In this document: piece after piece, positions 9,112 to 20,990 of the stretch
Layout: each line of letters begins with the position of its first letter
How positions within the stretch are numbered: position 1 is the stretch's first letter
DNA from: Pseudomonadota bacterium
GTDB lineage: Bacteria; Pseudomonadota; Gammaproteobacteria; Steroidobacterales; Steroidobacteraceae
Reading direction: 5' to 3'
Length of the DNA stretch: 40,464 nucleotides
Assembly (NCBI GenBank): GCA_021790795.1
Contig: JAJYFU010000015.1
Span: 1 to 40,464, forward strand
Position numbers and translations under genes: made by a program
The notes under the pieces: model-generated
The model's database searches: none
What the model was told of the DNA's origin: nothing
Seen by the model: the letters and a program-made list of their open reading frames with translations, nothing else

Positions 9112-10536
9112 ATGATGAGAACCCTCTTTCTGCATCCCCCTTCCTTCGACGGCTTCGATGGCGGGGCGGGCTCGCGTTATCAGGCCAAGCGGGAGATTCG
9201 CTCGTTCTGGTACCCCACTTGGCTCGCGCAGCCGGCCGCGCTGGTGCCGGACAGCCGCCTGCTCGATGCGCCCGCCGACGGGCTGTTGATGGCGGACGTG
9301 CTGCCCCTGGCGCGCCAATACGATCTGGTGATCATGCACACCAGCTCGCCGTCATTTCCGACCGATGCGAAAGTGGCGGAGCTGCTGAAAGAGGAGAACC
9401 CCCGCCTGCTCATCGGCATGGTCGGCGCCAAGGTGGCGGTAGATCCGGACGGCTCGCTCAGCGCCTCGAACGCCATCGACTTCGTCGCCCGCGAGGAATT
9501 CGACTACACCTGCAAAGAGGTGGCCGAAGGCCGCCCGTTCAAGGACATCACCGGTCTGTCCTTCCGCCGGCCTGACGGCACGATCGAGCACAACACGCCG
9601 CGGGCGATGATCGAGAACATGGACGATCTGCCGTGGGTGACCCCGGTCTACAAGCGCGATCTGACCATCGAGAACTACTTCATCGGCTATCTGCAGCACC
9701 CTTACGTCTCGTTCTATACGGGGCGCGGCTGCCGCTCCAAGTGCACGTTCTGCCTCTGGCCGCAGACCGTCGGCGGCCACCGCTACCGCGTGCGCAGCGC
9801 CGCCAGCGTCATCGACGAGGTGCGCTGGATCAAAGAGAACATGCCGCAGGTGAAGGAGATCTTCTTCGACGACGACACCTTCACCGACTTCCGCCCGCGC
9901 GTCGAGGAGATCGCCCGCGGCCTCGGCAAGCTCGGGGTCACCTGGTCGTGCAATGCCAAGGCGAACGTCCCGTACGAGACGCTCAAGATCATGAAGGACA
10001 ACGGCCTGCGGCTGCTGCTGGTCGGTTACGAGTCCGGCAACGATCAGATCCTGCACAACATCAGGAAGGGCCTGCGGACCGACATCGCGCGCCGCTTCAC
10101 CAGCGACTGCCGCAAGCTCGGCGTGATCATCCACGGCACCTTCATCCTGGGGCTGCCCGGGGAGACGGCCGACACGATCCGCGAAACCATCAAGTTCGCC
10201 GTCGACATCAATCCGCACACCATCCAGGTGTCGCTCGCCGCCCCCTATCCGGGCACGCAGCTGTACCAGGAGGCGGTCGAGAACGGCTGGCTCGCCGCGT
10301 ACGAGAATCTCAACCTGGTCAACGACCGCGGCATTCAGCTCTCACCGATCAGCTACCCGCACCTGCCGGCCAAGGAGATCTATCACGCAGTGGAGACCTT
10401 CTACAAGCAGTTCTATTTCCGCCCGCGCAAGATCGCCGAGCTGACCGGCGAGATGCTGCGCAGCTGGGAAATGACCAAGCGGCGGCTGCGCGAGGGTGTC
10501 GAGTTCTTCCGCTTCCTCAACGCGCACGAGGCATGA
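9112..10536 (+). CDS. hpnJ: Hopanoid biosynthesis-associated B12-binding/radical SAM protein HpnJ
   Basis: MMRTLFLHPPSFDGFDGGAGSRYQAKREIRSFWYPTWLAQPA; radical SAM CRSKCTFCLWPQ; context. Confidence 0.95.
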   Translation: MMRTLFLHPPSFDGFDGGAGSRYQAKREIRSFWYPTWLAQPAALVPDSRLLDAPADGLLMADVLPLARQYDLVIMHTSSPSFPTDAKVAELLKEENPRLLIGMVGAKVAVDPDGSLSASNAIDFVAREEFDYTCKEVAEGRPFKDITGLSFRRPDGTIEHNTPRAMIENMDDLPWVTPVYKRDLTIENYFIGYLQHPYVSFYTGRGCRSKCTFCLWPQTVGGHRYRVRSAASVIDEVRWIKENMPQVKEIFFDDDTFTDFRPRVEEIARGLGKLGVTWSCNAKANVPYETLKIMKDNGLRLLLVGYESGNDQILHNIRKGLRTDIARRFTSDCRKLGVIIHGTFILGLPGETADTIRETIKFAVDINPHTIQVSLAAPYPGTQLYQEAVENGWLAAYENLNLVNDRGIQLSPISYPHLPAKEIYHAVETFYKQFYFRPRKIAELTGEMLRSWEMTKRRLREGVEFFRFLNAHEA

Positions 10537-10546
10537 GCCCACCCAG

Positions 10547-11416
10547 TTGAAGGCCCTGGTCGTCACCGCGGACGATTTCGGTCTGCACGAGGCGGTCAAC
10601 GAAGCCATCGAGCAGTCCTTCCTCCAGGGCGTACTTTCCGCGGCGAGCCTGATGGTGGCAGAGGCTGCCGCCGATGACGCGGTGCGGCGCGCGCATGCGC
10701 TGCCGCAGCTGGCGGTGGGGCTGCATGTCGTTCTCGCCGACGGCCAAGCGGTGCTGCCCCCGCGGCGCATTCCGGCGCTGGTCGACGGCGCGGGCCGCTT
10801 TCCCGACCGGATGGCACGCGAGGGCGCACGCTTCTTCGCGCTGCCGCGCGTCAGGCGGCAGCTCGAAGCGGAAATCCGCGCGCAGTTCGCGGCCTTCGCC
10901 GCCACCGGGCTGACGTTCGATCACGTGAACGCTCACAAGCACTTTCACCTGCATCCGACGGTGCTCGGCATGCTGCTCGCGATCGGCGCCGAATACGGCT
11001 CGCCGCCGATGCGCTGGCCGCGCGAGCCGCTCTGGGTTGCGCGCCGCGCCGGCGGCGGGCTCGCCGGCGCGCTGCTCACGCCGTGGCTCGCGCTGATGCG
11101 CCGGCGGCTCAGAGCTGCCGGCGTCGAGTGCAACGAGACGGTCTTCGGGATCTGCACCACCGGCGCAATGGACGAGGCGCAGCTGCTCGACATCCTCGCG
11201 CATCTGCCCGAAGGCCTCAGCGAAATCTATCTGCACCCCGCGACGCGCAACGGGCTGACGCCCGGCATGGGCGCCTACCGCCATCGCGACGAGCTGCAAG
11301 CCCTGCTCAGCGCGCGCGTGCGCGCCGCCGTGCGCGCCTCGGGCGCGCGCACCGGCGGCTTCCGGGCCCTGACCGACTCTCCGCGCCCGAGCGGCGAGTC
11401 GCGCCGCGTCGCATGA
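10547..11416 (+). CDS. hpnK: Hopanoid biosynthesis-associated deacetylase HpnK (YdjC/ChbG-like)
   Basis: LKALVVTADDFGLHEAVNEAIEQ; NAHKHFHLHP metal-binding motif; probable TTG start at 10547. Confidence 0.9.
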   Translation: MKALVVTADDFGLHEAVNEAIEQSFLQGVLSAASLMVAEAAADDAVRRAHALPQLAVGLHVVLADGQAVLPPRRIPALVDGAGRFPDRMAREGARFFALPRVRRQLEAEIRAQFAAFAATGLTFDHVNAHKHFHLHPTVLGMLLAIGAEYGSPPMRWPREPLWVARRAGGGLAGALLTPWLALMRRRLRAAGVECNETVFGICTTGAMDEAQLLDILAHLPEGLSEIYLHPATRNGLTPGMGAYRHRDELQALLSARVRAAVRASGARTGGFRALTDSPRPSGESRRVA

Positions 11417-12396
11417 GAATCACGTTCCGGATCGCGCTGTTGGCGGGTCTGGTCGTGCTGATCGGGCTGATCGCGCACGAAGGCACCGCCATCCTCACGC
11501 CCATCGAGCGCGCCGGCTGGGTGCTGTTGTGGCTGGCGCCGCTGCGTGCCGTGCCGATCCTGCTCGACTCGCGCGGATGGCGGGCGCTGATTCCGGAGCC
11601 GGTCAAGGCGGGACGACTGTTCTGGATCGCCTCGGTGCGCGAGGCGGTCAATCGCCTCCTGCCGGTGGCCAACATCGGCGGCGAGCTCGTGGGCATCCGG
11701 CTGCTCGCCGCGAGCGGCGTAGACGGCGTGACCGCCGCCGCCAGTGTCACCACCGAGATTCTGTTGACGCTCTTCAGCCAGTACCTGTTCGTGCTGGTCG
11801 GCGTCACCAGTCTGCTGAGCCTCTCGGGCGCGGTGCACTCCGAGAGCGCCGTGCTGATCGGTCTGGCCGCGTTTCTGCCGGTGATCGTGACGCTGGCCGT
11901 GCTGCTGCACTACGGCTCGCTGTTCGAGCGTCTGGAGCACGTCGCGGTGCGCATGCTCGGCGAGGAGATGCTGCGGTTCCTCAACGGCAAGTGGGCCGCG
12001 CTCGATGCGGCGATCCGCGCGCTGATCAGCGATTGGACGCGTTGGGCGCTCACGCTGCAGTGGCAGATCGCCGGGCTCGGAGCGGGCGCCGTCGAGACTT
12101 GGCTGGCTCTGCGCTGGCTCGGGCATCCGGTGGGCTTCGAGACGGCTATCGTGTTGGAAAGCCTCACCCAGGCGGCGCGCACTTTCATCTTCGTGGTACC
12201 CGCCGGCATCGGAGTGCAGGAGATCACGCTGGTCGGGATCGGGAGCCTCCTCGGGATCGATCCCCAGATGGCCCTCGCCCTCTCGCTGACCAAGCGCATG
12301 CGGGAGATACTCTTTGGCGTACCGGCGCTGCTATCCTGGTACTGGAGTGAGGGAAGAAGGGAGTTACAGCATGTCCGTGGTTCCAGCCGACTTTGA
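11413..12396 (+). CDS. hpnL: Hopanoid-associated integral membrane protein HpnL (lysylphosphatidylglycerol synthase TM-region family)
   Basis: Multiple TM segments, REAVNRLLPVANIGGELVGIRLL, VPAGIGVQEITLVGIGSLLGI; ATGA overlap with hpnK stop. Confidence 0.87.
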   Translation: MRITFRIALLAGLVVLIGLIAHEGTAILTPIERAGWVLLWLAPLRAVPILLDSRGWRALIPEPVKAGRLFWIASVREAVNRLLPVANIGGELVGIRLLAASGVDGVTAAASVTTEILLTLFSQYLFVLVGVTSLLSLSGAVHSESAVLIGLAAFLPVIVTLAVLLHYGSLFERLEHVAVRMLGEEMLRFLNGKWAALDAAIRALISDWTRWALTLQWQIAGLGAGAVETWLALRWLGHPVGFETAIVLESLTQAARTFIFVVPAGIGVQEITLVGIGSLLGIDPQMALALSLTKRMREILFGVPALLSWYWSEGRRELQHVRGSSRL

Positions 12397-13234
12397 GACC
12401 ACCGCCATCCGCCTGGGATCGCCGCAGCACAAACGGTTGCTCGCTCAGTTCTTCATCGAGACCCATCGCGAATACGACCCGGAAAAGATCGACTGGCCGC
12501 CGCTCTCGGGCGAGGAGCTGCGGCGCCTGAGGGGTCTGCCGTTCTGGCAGGAGGCGGTCGCAACCGAGAACGTGACCTCCAGCACCGTCACGGCCGCCGC
12601 GGCCCTGGAGAGCGACCCGCAGCTGAAGCGCGCCATCGCGATGCAGGGCTTCGAGGAGCAGCGCCATGCGCGCCTGCTCGCGGCGCTGACCGCGCATTAC
12701 CGGATTCCGATCGAGTTTCCCGCGCCCTATGCGCCGCGCGACCTGGAGGATGATTTTCTCTTCGCCGGCTTCGGCGAGTGCTTCGATTCGTTCTTCGCCT
12801 TCGGATTGTTCGCGCTGGCGCGCGACTCGGGCCTCTTTCCCGCCGCGCTGGTCGAGGTGTTCGAGCCGGTGATGGAGGAAGAGGTGCGCCACATCCTGTT
12901 CTTCGTCAACTGGGTCAAGGCGCGCCGCGCCGATCTGCCCTGGTGGCGGCGCGCGGCGTTCCGCCTGCGTTGCGGCTCGATCATTCTCAAGCAGGTCGCC
13001 TCGCGCGTGAAGACGGCGCGCAGCCTCGGCGGCGGCGCGCGGGAGTCCAGCGAGAACTTCACGCTCACGGCCCACCGGGACATCGGCCCGCCGGTGAGGC
13101 TGCGCGGACTGCTCGGGACCTGTCTGCGGGAGAACGACCGGCGCATGGGGCATTACGATGCCCGGTTGGCGCGGCCGCGGCTCGTGCCGTCCATCGCGCG
13201 CGTGCTGTACCGGCTGGTGCCGGCGAGCCTCTGA
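12371..13234 (+). CDS. Ferritin-like (class I) diiron-domain protein of unknown substrate, hopanoid-cluster linked
   Basis: E66 (ATEN), E96xxH99 (EEQRH), E136 (GFGEC), E171xxH174 (EEEVRH) form the E/ExxH/E/ExxH four-helix diiron signature; GGGAG Shine-Dalgarno just upstream; 26-bp overlap with hpnL. Confidence 0.8.
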   Translation: MSVVPADFETTAIRLGSPQHKRLLAQFFIETHREYDPEKIDWPPLSGEELRRLRGLPFWQEAVATENVTSSTVTAAAALESDPQLKRAIAMQGFEEQRHARLLAALTAHYRIPIEFPAPYAPRDLEDDFLFAGFGECFDSFFAFGLFALARDSGLFPAALVEVFEPVMEEEVRHILFFVNWVKARRADLPWWRRAAFRLRCGSIILKQVASRVKTARSLGGGARESSENFTLTAHRDIGPPVRLRGLLGTCLRENDRRMGHYDARLARPRLVPSIARVLYRLVPASL

Positions 13235-13246
13235 GCGCGGCCGGCG

Positions 13247-14479
13247 ATGAACGCGTTCACGGCTCTGTTCACCGCGCTGGTGGCCACGGGCGCGACCCTC
13301 GAGTTGTGGCTCGCCGGCCGACAGATCAATGCCGTGCGCGCGCACCGTGAGCGCGTGCCCGAGCCCTTCGCCGGCGAGGTCACTCCCGATGCGCATCGCA
13401 AGGCGGCCGATTACACCGTGGCCAAGGCGCGCCTCGGGCGTATCGCCACGCTGATCGATGCGTTGATCACGCTCGGCCTGACCGTCGGCGGCGGCATCGC
13501 CGCGCTGGACGCGCTGTGGCGGCGCACCGGCTGGGCCGAGCCGTGGCTCGGGCTGGCGGTGATTGCCTCCGTGGCCGCGGGGGTCCTGCTGGTCAACCTG
13601 CCGCTGTCGCTCTGGCGGACGTTCCGGCTCGAGGCGCGCTTCGGGTTCAACCGCACGACCGTGCCCGTGTTCCTGACCGACCTGCTCAAGCAGATCACGT
13701 TGGCCGGAGTGCTCGGGGGACCGCTGGTGCTCGCCGCGCTGTGGCTGATGATGCGCGCCGGACCGGTATGGTGGCTGTGGGCTTTCGGCGGCTGCGTGGC
13801 GCTGATGCTCGCGCTCAGCTGGGCCTGGCCGGTGCTGATCGCGCCGCTGTTCAACCGTTTCTCGCCGCTTGCCGACCCGGCGCTGCGCGCACGCATCGAT
13901 GCGCTGCTCGCGCGCTGCGGCTTCCACTCGAGCGGCGTGTTCGTGATCGACGGCTCGCGCCGATCCGCCCACGGCAACGCCTATTTCACCGGATTCGGGC
14001 GGCACAAGCGCATCGTGTTCTTCGACACTCTGCTCCAGGACCTCGAGCCGCCGGAGATCGAAGCCGTCCTGGCGCACGAGCTCGGGCATTTCCGCCTGCA
14101 TCATGTGCGCTCGATGATGGCGGTGTCGATTGCGACGCTGTTCGCGGGCTTCGCGCTGCTCGGGTGGCTCGCGCGCCAAAGCGTCTTCTACGCCGCCCTC
14201 GGGGTCCCGCATCCCTCGCCGCACGCGGCGTTGCTGTTGTTCGCCCTCGCCGCGCCCGTGGTGTTGGAGTTCGCCACGCCGCTCGGCGCGATGTGGTCAC
14301 GCCGGCACGAGTTCCAGGCCGACCGCTTCGCCGCCTGCCACGCCGACGCGCGCCAGCTGGTGTCGGCGCTGGTGAAGCTCTACCGCAGCAATGCCAGCAC
14401 GCTCACACCGGACCGGCTGTATGCGGCGGTGCATTATTCGCACCCGCCCGCCACCGAGCGGATCGCCCGGTTGCGTTGA
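13247..14479 (+). CDS. M48-family integral membrane metallopeptidase, Ste24/CAAX-protease-1-like
   Basis: HELGHFRLHH zinc motif, EFQADRFA distal Glu motif, multiple TM segments, NRTTVPVFLTDLLK Ste24-like segment. Confidence 0.9.
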   Translation: MNAFTALFTALVATGATLELWLAGRQINAVRAHRERVPEPFAGEVTPDAHRKAADYTVAKARLGRIATLIDALITLGLTVGGGIAALDALWRRTGWAEPWLGLAVIASVAAGVLLVNLPLSLWRTFRLEARFGFNRTTVPVFLTDLLKQITLAGVLGGPLVLAALWLMMRAGPVWWLWAFGGCVALMLALSWAWPVLIAPLFNRFSPLADPALRARIDALLARCGFHSSGVFVIDGSRRSAHGNAYFTGFGRHKRIVFFDTLLQDLEPPEIEAVLAHELGHFRLHHVRSMMAVSIATLFAGFALLGWLARQSVFYAALGVPHPSPHAALLLFALAAPVVLEFATPLGAMWSRRHEFQADRFAACHADARQLVSALVKLYRSNASTLTPDRLYAAVHYSHPPATERIARLR

Positions 14480-14488
14480 TCGGCAGGG

Positions 14489-15037
14489 TCATCTGACTGC
14501 CGCCCCCGGCTGACTCGGCATCAGCACGTCGGCATACAGCTTGTTCCCGACGATGCGCTGATTCGGTACGCAGGTGACGTCCATCTGGATGTTGCGCGCC
14601 GCGAACAACGGCAGAAACGTGTGGCGAAACTCCGTCATGAGATCGCAGTTGCCGCTCAGATACGTGCTGGGGTAGAGCCGCACCCTGCGCCAGTGCGCGG
14701 CCACGAACGGCCCGCCTTTGCCGTGAGCGGCCGGCACCAGAACCCGCATGGTCACCCGCACCGCCGGAAACGGAACGATCTGGTTTCTGACCGGACAGTC
14801 TCGCACCCGCAGATCGCGCGCGCCGAGCCGGCTGAGCAGATGGACGATCGAGTCCTTCAATCCGCGGCAGGTATAGTGAGTGGTGAAGCCCTGATAGGTG
14901 AAATGCACCTCTCGCGACACCCAGACCGCATGAACAGCCTGCGGGGGCTGGGCCGCCCACGCGGGCGCATACCAGAGAACGGCGGCCAGGACCGCCGCAA
15001 CGAATCGAGACGAGATGGAAGACCGCATGGCGATCAC
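14489..15037 (-). CDS. Hypothetical secreted/periplasmic protein with four mature-region cysteines
   Basis: Signal peptide MIAMRSSISSRFVAAVLAAVLWYAPAWAAQ; Cys in HYTCRG, RDCPV, SGNCDL, VTCVPN. Confidence 0.65.
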   Translation of the reverse strand: MIAMRSSISSRFVAAVLAAVLWYAPAWAAQPPQAVHAVWVSREVHFTYQGFTTHYTCRGLKDSIVHLLSRLGARDLRVRDCPVRNQIVPFPAVRVTMRVLVPAAHGKGGPFVAAHWRRVRLYPSTYLSGNCDLMTEFRHTFLPLFAARNIQMDVTCVPNQRIVGNKLYADVLMPSQPGAAVR

Positions 15038-15172
15038 CTCGAAATTGCCCTATGCCTTGCGCTCTTATTAGACTGCGGAATCCGCCGAGAGATCCAGCTT
15101 CGCAGCGCACGTCGGGCTGCCGTGGCGGCACCGTGAGCTTGGCGCGCCGCGATCCGCCCGCTCCAACGGCAT

Positions 15173-17775
<2,603 letters not shown>

Positions 17776-17811
17776 GAAGCGATTCTCTGCGGGGGCGCGG
17801 GGCTGCGCGGC

Positions 17812-18126
<315 letters not shown>

Positions 18127-18207
18127 CTACGGGGGTGATACAAGCAAACCACCTTGGGGCGCGGACTCAGCGCTACCGGGCAGTCAGTGTAACACAGACA
18201 ATCCGAT

Positions 18208-19158
18208 TCAGAGCTGGAGCTCGGCGAGACGGCGCTGAACGTCGCGGTTCCACGACAGCACCTGACGGGCCGGATCGACCCGCTCGGCCCAACCCTCGGC
18301 GCGCATCCACGTCAGCTGGCGCTTGGCCAGTTGCCGGGTGGCCGCAATACCCTGCTCGACCGCTTCGGCAAGGGTGCACTCGCCCGCGAGGTGTGCCCAG
18401 AGCTGGCGGTAACCGACCGTACGCATCGAGGCGTGACCGGCTGACAGATCACCGCGGGCATACAGCCCCCTCACCTCCTCGAGCCACCCCGTCGCCATCA
18501 TGGCGTGGAAGCGCTCGGCGATGCGCCGGTGCAGCTCGGCGCGCTCGCGCGGGACGAGCGCCCAGGCCCACAGCGGTACCCCCGCGAGCGGGCTCGAGCC
18601 CCGACGCTGCAGGTCGGAGAGGCGCTCACCGGTGAGCCGGCACACCTCGAGGGCCCGCTGGATGCGCTGTGCATCGTTGGGTGCGATACGGGCGGCCGCT
18701 TGTGGATCCAGGCGTTGCAACTCGGCGTGCAACGCCGGCCAACCCTCCCGGGCGGCCTGAGCATCGAGGCTGCGGCGCAGCGGCTCGGACGCTTGAGGGA
18801 GCGGTGCCAGCCCGCGGACGAGGGCGCGCAGATACAGCATGGTGCCCCCGACCAGCAGCGGCACCCGGCCGCGCCCCTGGATCGCACGGATGCACTCGAG
18901 CGCCTCGGACACGAATCGCCCGGCCGAGTACCCCTCGGCCGGATCGCACACGTCGATCAAGTGGTGCGGGATCCGGGCGCGCACGGCGCTCGAGGGCTTG
19001 GCGGTGCCGATATCCAGGCCGCGATAAACTTGAGCCGAATCGACACTCACGATCTCGATCGGCGCCTCCTCGGCCAGGCCCTCGGCCCATGCACTCTTGC
19101 CACTGCCGGTCGGCCCGGTGAGCACCAGCACCGGGAGCGCTCTGCGCTCGGCGCTCAT
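18208..19158 (-). CDS. miaA: tRNA dimethylallyltransferase
   Basis: [36 protein letters not shown]. Confidence 0.98.
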   Translation of the reverse strand: MSAERRALPVLVLTGPTGSGKSAWAEGLAEEAPIEIVSVDSAQVYRGLDIGTAKPSSAVRARIPHHLIDVCDPAEGYSAGRFVSEALECIRAIQGRGRVPLLVGGTMLYLRALVRGLAPLPQASEPLRRSLDAQAAREGWPALHAELQRLDPQAAARIAPNDAQRIQRALEVCRLTGERLSDLQRRGSSPLAGVPLWAWALVPRERAELHRRIAERFHAMMATGWLEEVRGLYARGDLSAGHASMRTVGYRQLWAHLAGECTLAEAVEQGIAATRQLAKRQLTWMRAEGWAERVDPARQVLSWNRDVQRRLAELQL

Positions 19159-20913
19159 TCAGCGGCCTCGAAGGAAGAGTTGATCGAGCTCGCGTAAGGT
19201 CAGCCGTGTCCACGTCGGACGGCCGTGGTTGCACTGATTCGACCGCTCCGTGCGCTCCATCTGTCGCAACAGCGCGTCCATCTCCGGCAGCGTGAGTCGG
19301 CGCCGGGCGTGGATCGCGGCACGGCAGGCCAGCGTGCCGAGAAACCGATCCGCCGCCGCATCGAGATGATGACCGGGCGCCTCACGCCCAAGCGCCTCGG
19401 CCACCGATTCCACGATCTTCACGATCTCACCGCCGGCCAGCAGCGGCGGCACGCGCCGCAACGCCAGGCGAGCCGGGCCCAGCGCATCGAGCTCGAACCC
19501 GGCACGCTCCCAGGCCGCGCGCTCGGCGAGCAGCGCATCGAGTTCGTAGGGCTTCAGCTCCACCACGAGCGGCTCGAGCAACTGCTGCGACACTGCCGTC
19601 GCGCCGTCCCGCTCGGCCTTGAGCCGCTCGTAGAGCACACGCTCGTGCGCGGCATGCATGTCGACGAGGATCAGTCCCTCGGGCGTCTGCGCGAGGATGT
19701 AAATGCCGTGCAGCTGCGCCAGCGCCTCCCCGAGCGGACGCGCCGCCTCGGCGGGCGCCTCGACAAGCGGTTCCGGCTCGCGCACGGCGGCGGCCACCGC
19801 CCAGGGGCTGCGCGACTGCCGCTCTCCCTCGCCCGCGAAGTCGAAGCGGCCGGCCTCGACCCTCGGTGGGTGGGGCACGTCGCCGAGCAGCGGCGCGATA
19901 CCCGCCGCGGGGACCGCCGCGGGACCGGGCTGCGTCGCAGCCAGGGCTCGCTCGATCACCCGCAGCACGAACTCATGAATCTGCCGGCTGTCGCGGAAGC
20001 GCACCTCGAGCTTGGCGGGGTGGGCATTGACGTCCACGAGCGCCGGATCGAGCGTCAGATGCAGAACATAGGCCGGATGACGGCCGTGATAGAGAACGTC
20101 GCGATAACCGAGGCGCGCGGCGCTCATCAACAGCTTGTCCCGGACCGGCCGGCCGTTCACGAACCAATATTGCTGGTCGGGCTGGGCGCGCGCGGCCGTC
20201 GGCAGAGCGATCCACCCCTCGAGACGCACCGGGCCGGCGGCGTGACCGACCGCCAGCGCACGCTCCATGAAGGTCTGACCGAGCACTTGCGCGATGCGCG
20301 TCCCGTCGTCGGCCGCGGGCACATCGAGCAGCACGCGCTCGCCGCTGCGCAGCCGGAAGGAGACCTCGGGCCGGGCGAGCGCCAGGCGCTCGAGCAGCCG
20401 CGCGATGTGCCCGAGCTCGGTCGGCGCGGATCGCAGGAACTTGCGTCGCGCGGGCACGTTGAAGAAGAGATCGCGCACCTCGAGGGTGGTGCCGCGGGGA
20501 TGCGCCGCGGGCCGCACCTCGCTCATGGCTCCGCCCTCCAGGATGATTTCGGCCGCATGCGCCGCTTCGGCCGGATGTGACACGAGCCGCAGCCGCGCCA
20601 CCGAGCCGATCGAGGGCAGCGCCTCGCCGCGAAAGCCCAGGGTTCCGATCGCCGCGAGATCCTCGAGAGAGGCGATCTTGCTCGTGGCGTGACGCTGCAG
20701 GGCCACCGGCAGCGATGCCGCGTCAATGCCGCAGCCGTCGTCGCGCACGCGGATCAGTCCCGCGCCGCCCTGCTCGATGTCCACCTCGACTCGGCCCGCC
20801 CCGGCATCCAGGCTGTTCTCGATCAGCTCTTTCACGACAGAGGCCGGCCGCTCGATCACTTCGCCGGCGGCGATCTGGTCGACGAGTTCGCTGGGCAGAA
20901 TGCGAATGGGCAT
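19159..20913 (-). CDS. mutL: DNA mismatch repair protein MutL
   Basis: IRILPSELVDQIAAGEVIERPASVVKELIENSLDAGA, GFRGEALPSI; abuts miaA (TGA-ATG). Confidence 0.98.
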   Translation of the reverse strand: MPIRILPSELVDQIAAGEVIERPASVVKELIENSLDAGAGRVEVDIEQGGAGLIRVRDDGCGIDAASLPVALQRHATSKIASLEDLAAIGTLGFRGEALPSIGSVARLRLVSHPAEAAHAAEIILEGGAMSEVRPAAHPRGTTLEVRDLFFNVPARRKFLRSAPTELGHIARLLERLALARPEVSFRLRSGERVLLDVPAADDGTRIAQVLGQTFMERALAVGHAAGPVRLEGWIALPTAARAQPDQQYWFVNGRPVRDKLLMSAARLGYRDVLYHGRHPAYVLHLTLDPALVDVNAHPAKLEVRFRDSRQIHEFVLRVIERALAATQPGPAAVPAAGIAPLLGDVPHPPRVEAGRFDFAGEGERQSRSPWAVAAAVREPEPLVEAPAEAARPLGEALAQLHGIYILAQTPEGLILVDMHAAHERVLYERLKAERDGATAVSQQLLEPLVVELKPYELDALLAERAAWERAGFELDALGPARLALRRVPPLLAGGEIVKIVESVAEALGREAPGHHLDAAADRFLGTLACRAAIHARRRLTLPEMDALLRQMERTERSNQCNHGRPTWTRLTLRELDQLFLRGR

Positions 20914-20990
20914 GAGATCCGTGCGGGTGACGCGCGCCGGCGGCGCCGGTACAGCCTACCAGGGTTCGACGGGCCGCCGCAGCGCAGGCC

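Noticed and set aside
12224-14224. 666-aa minus-strand ORF opposite the diiron and M48 genes
   Set aside because: Arg/Gln/His-rich low-complexity translation; plus-strand products have real motifs
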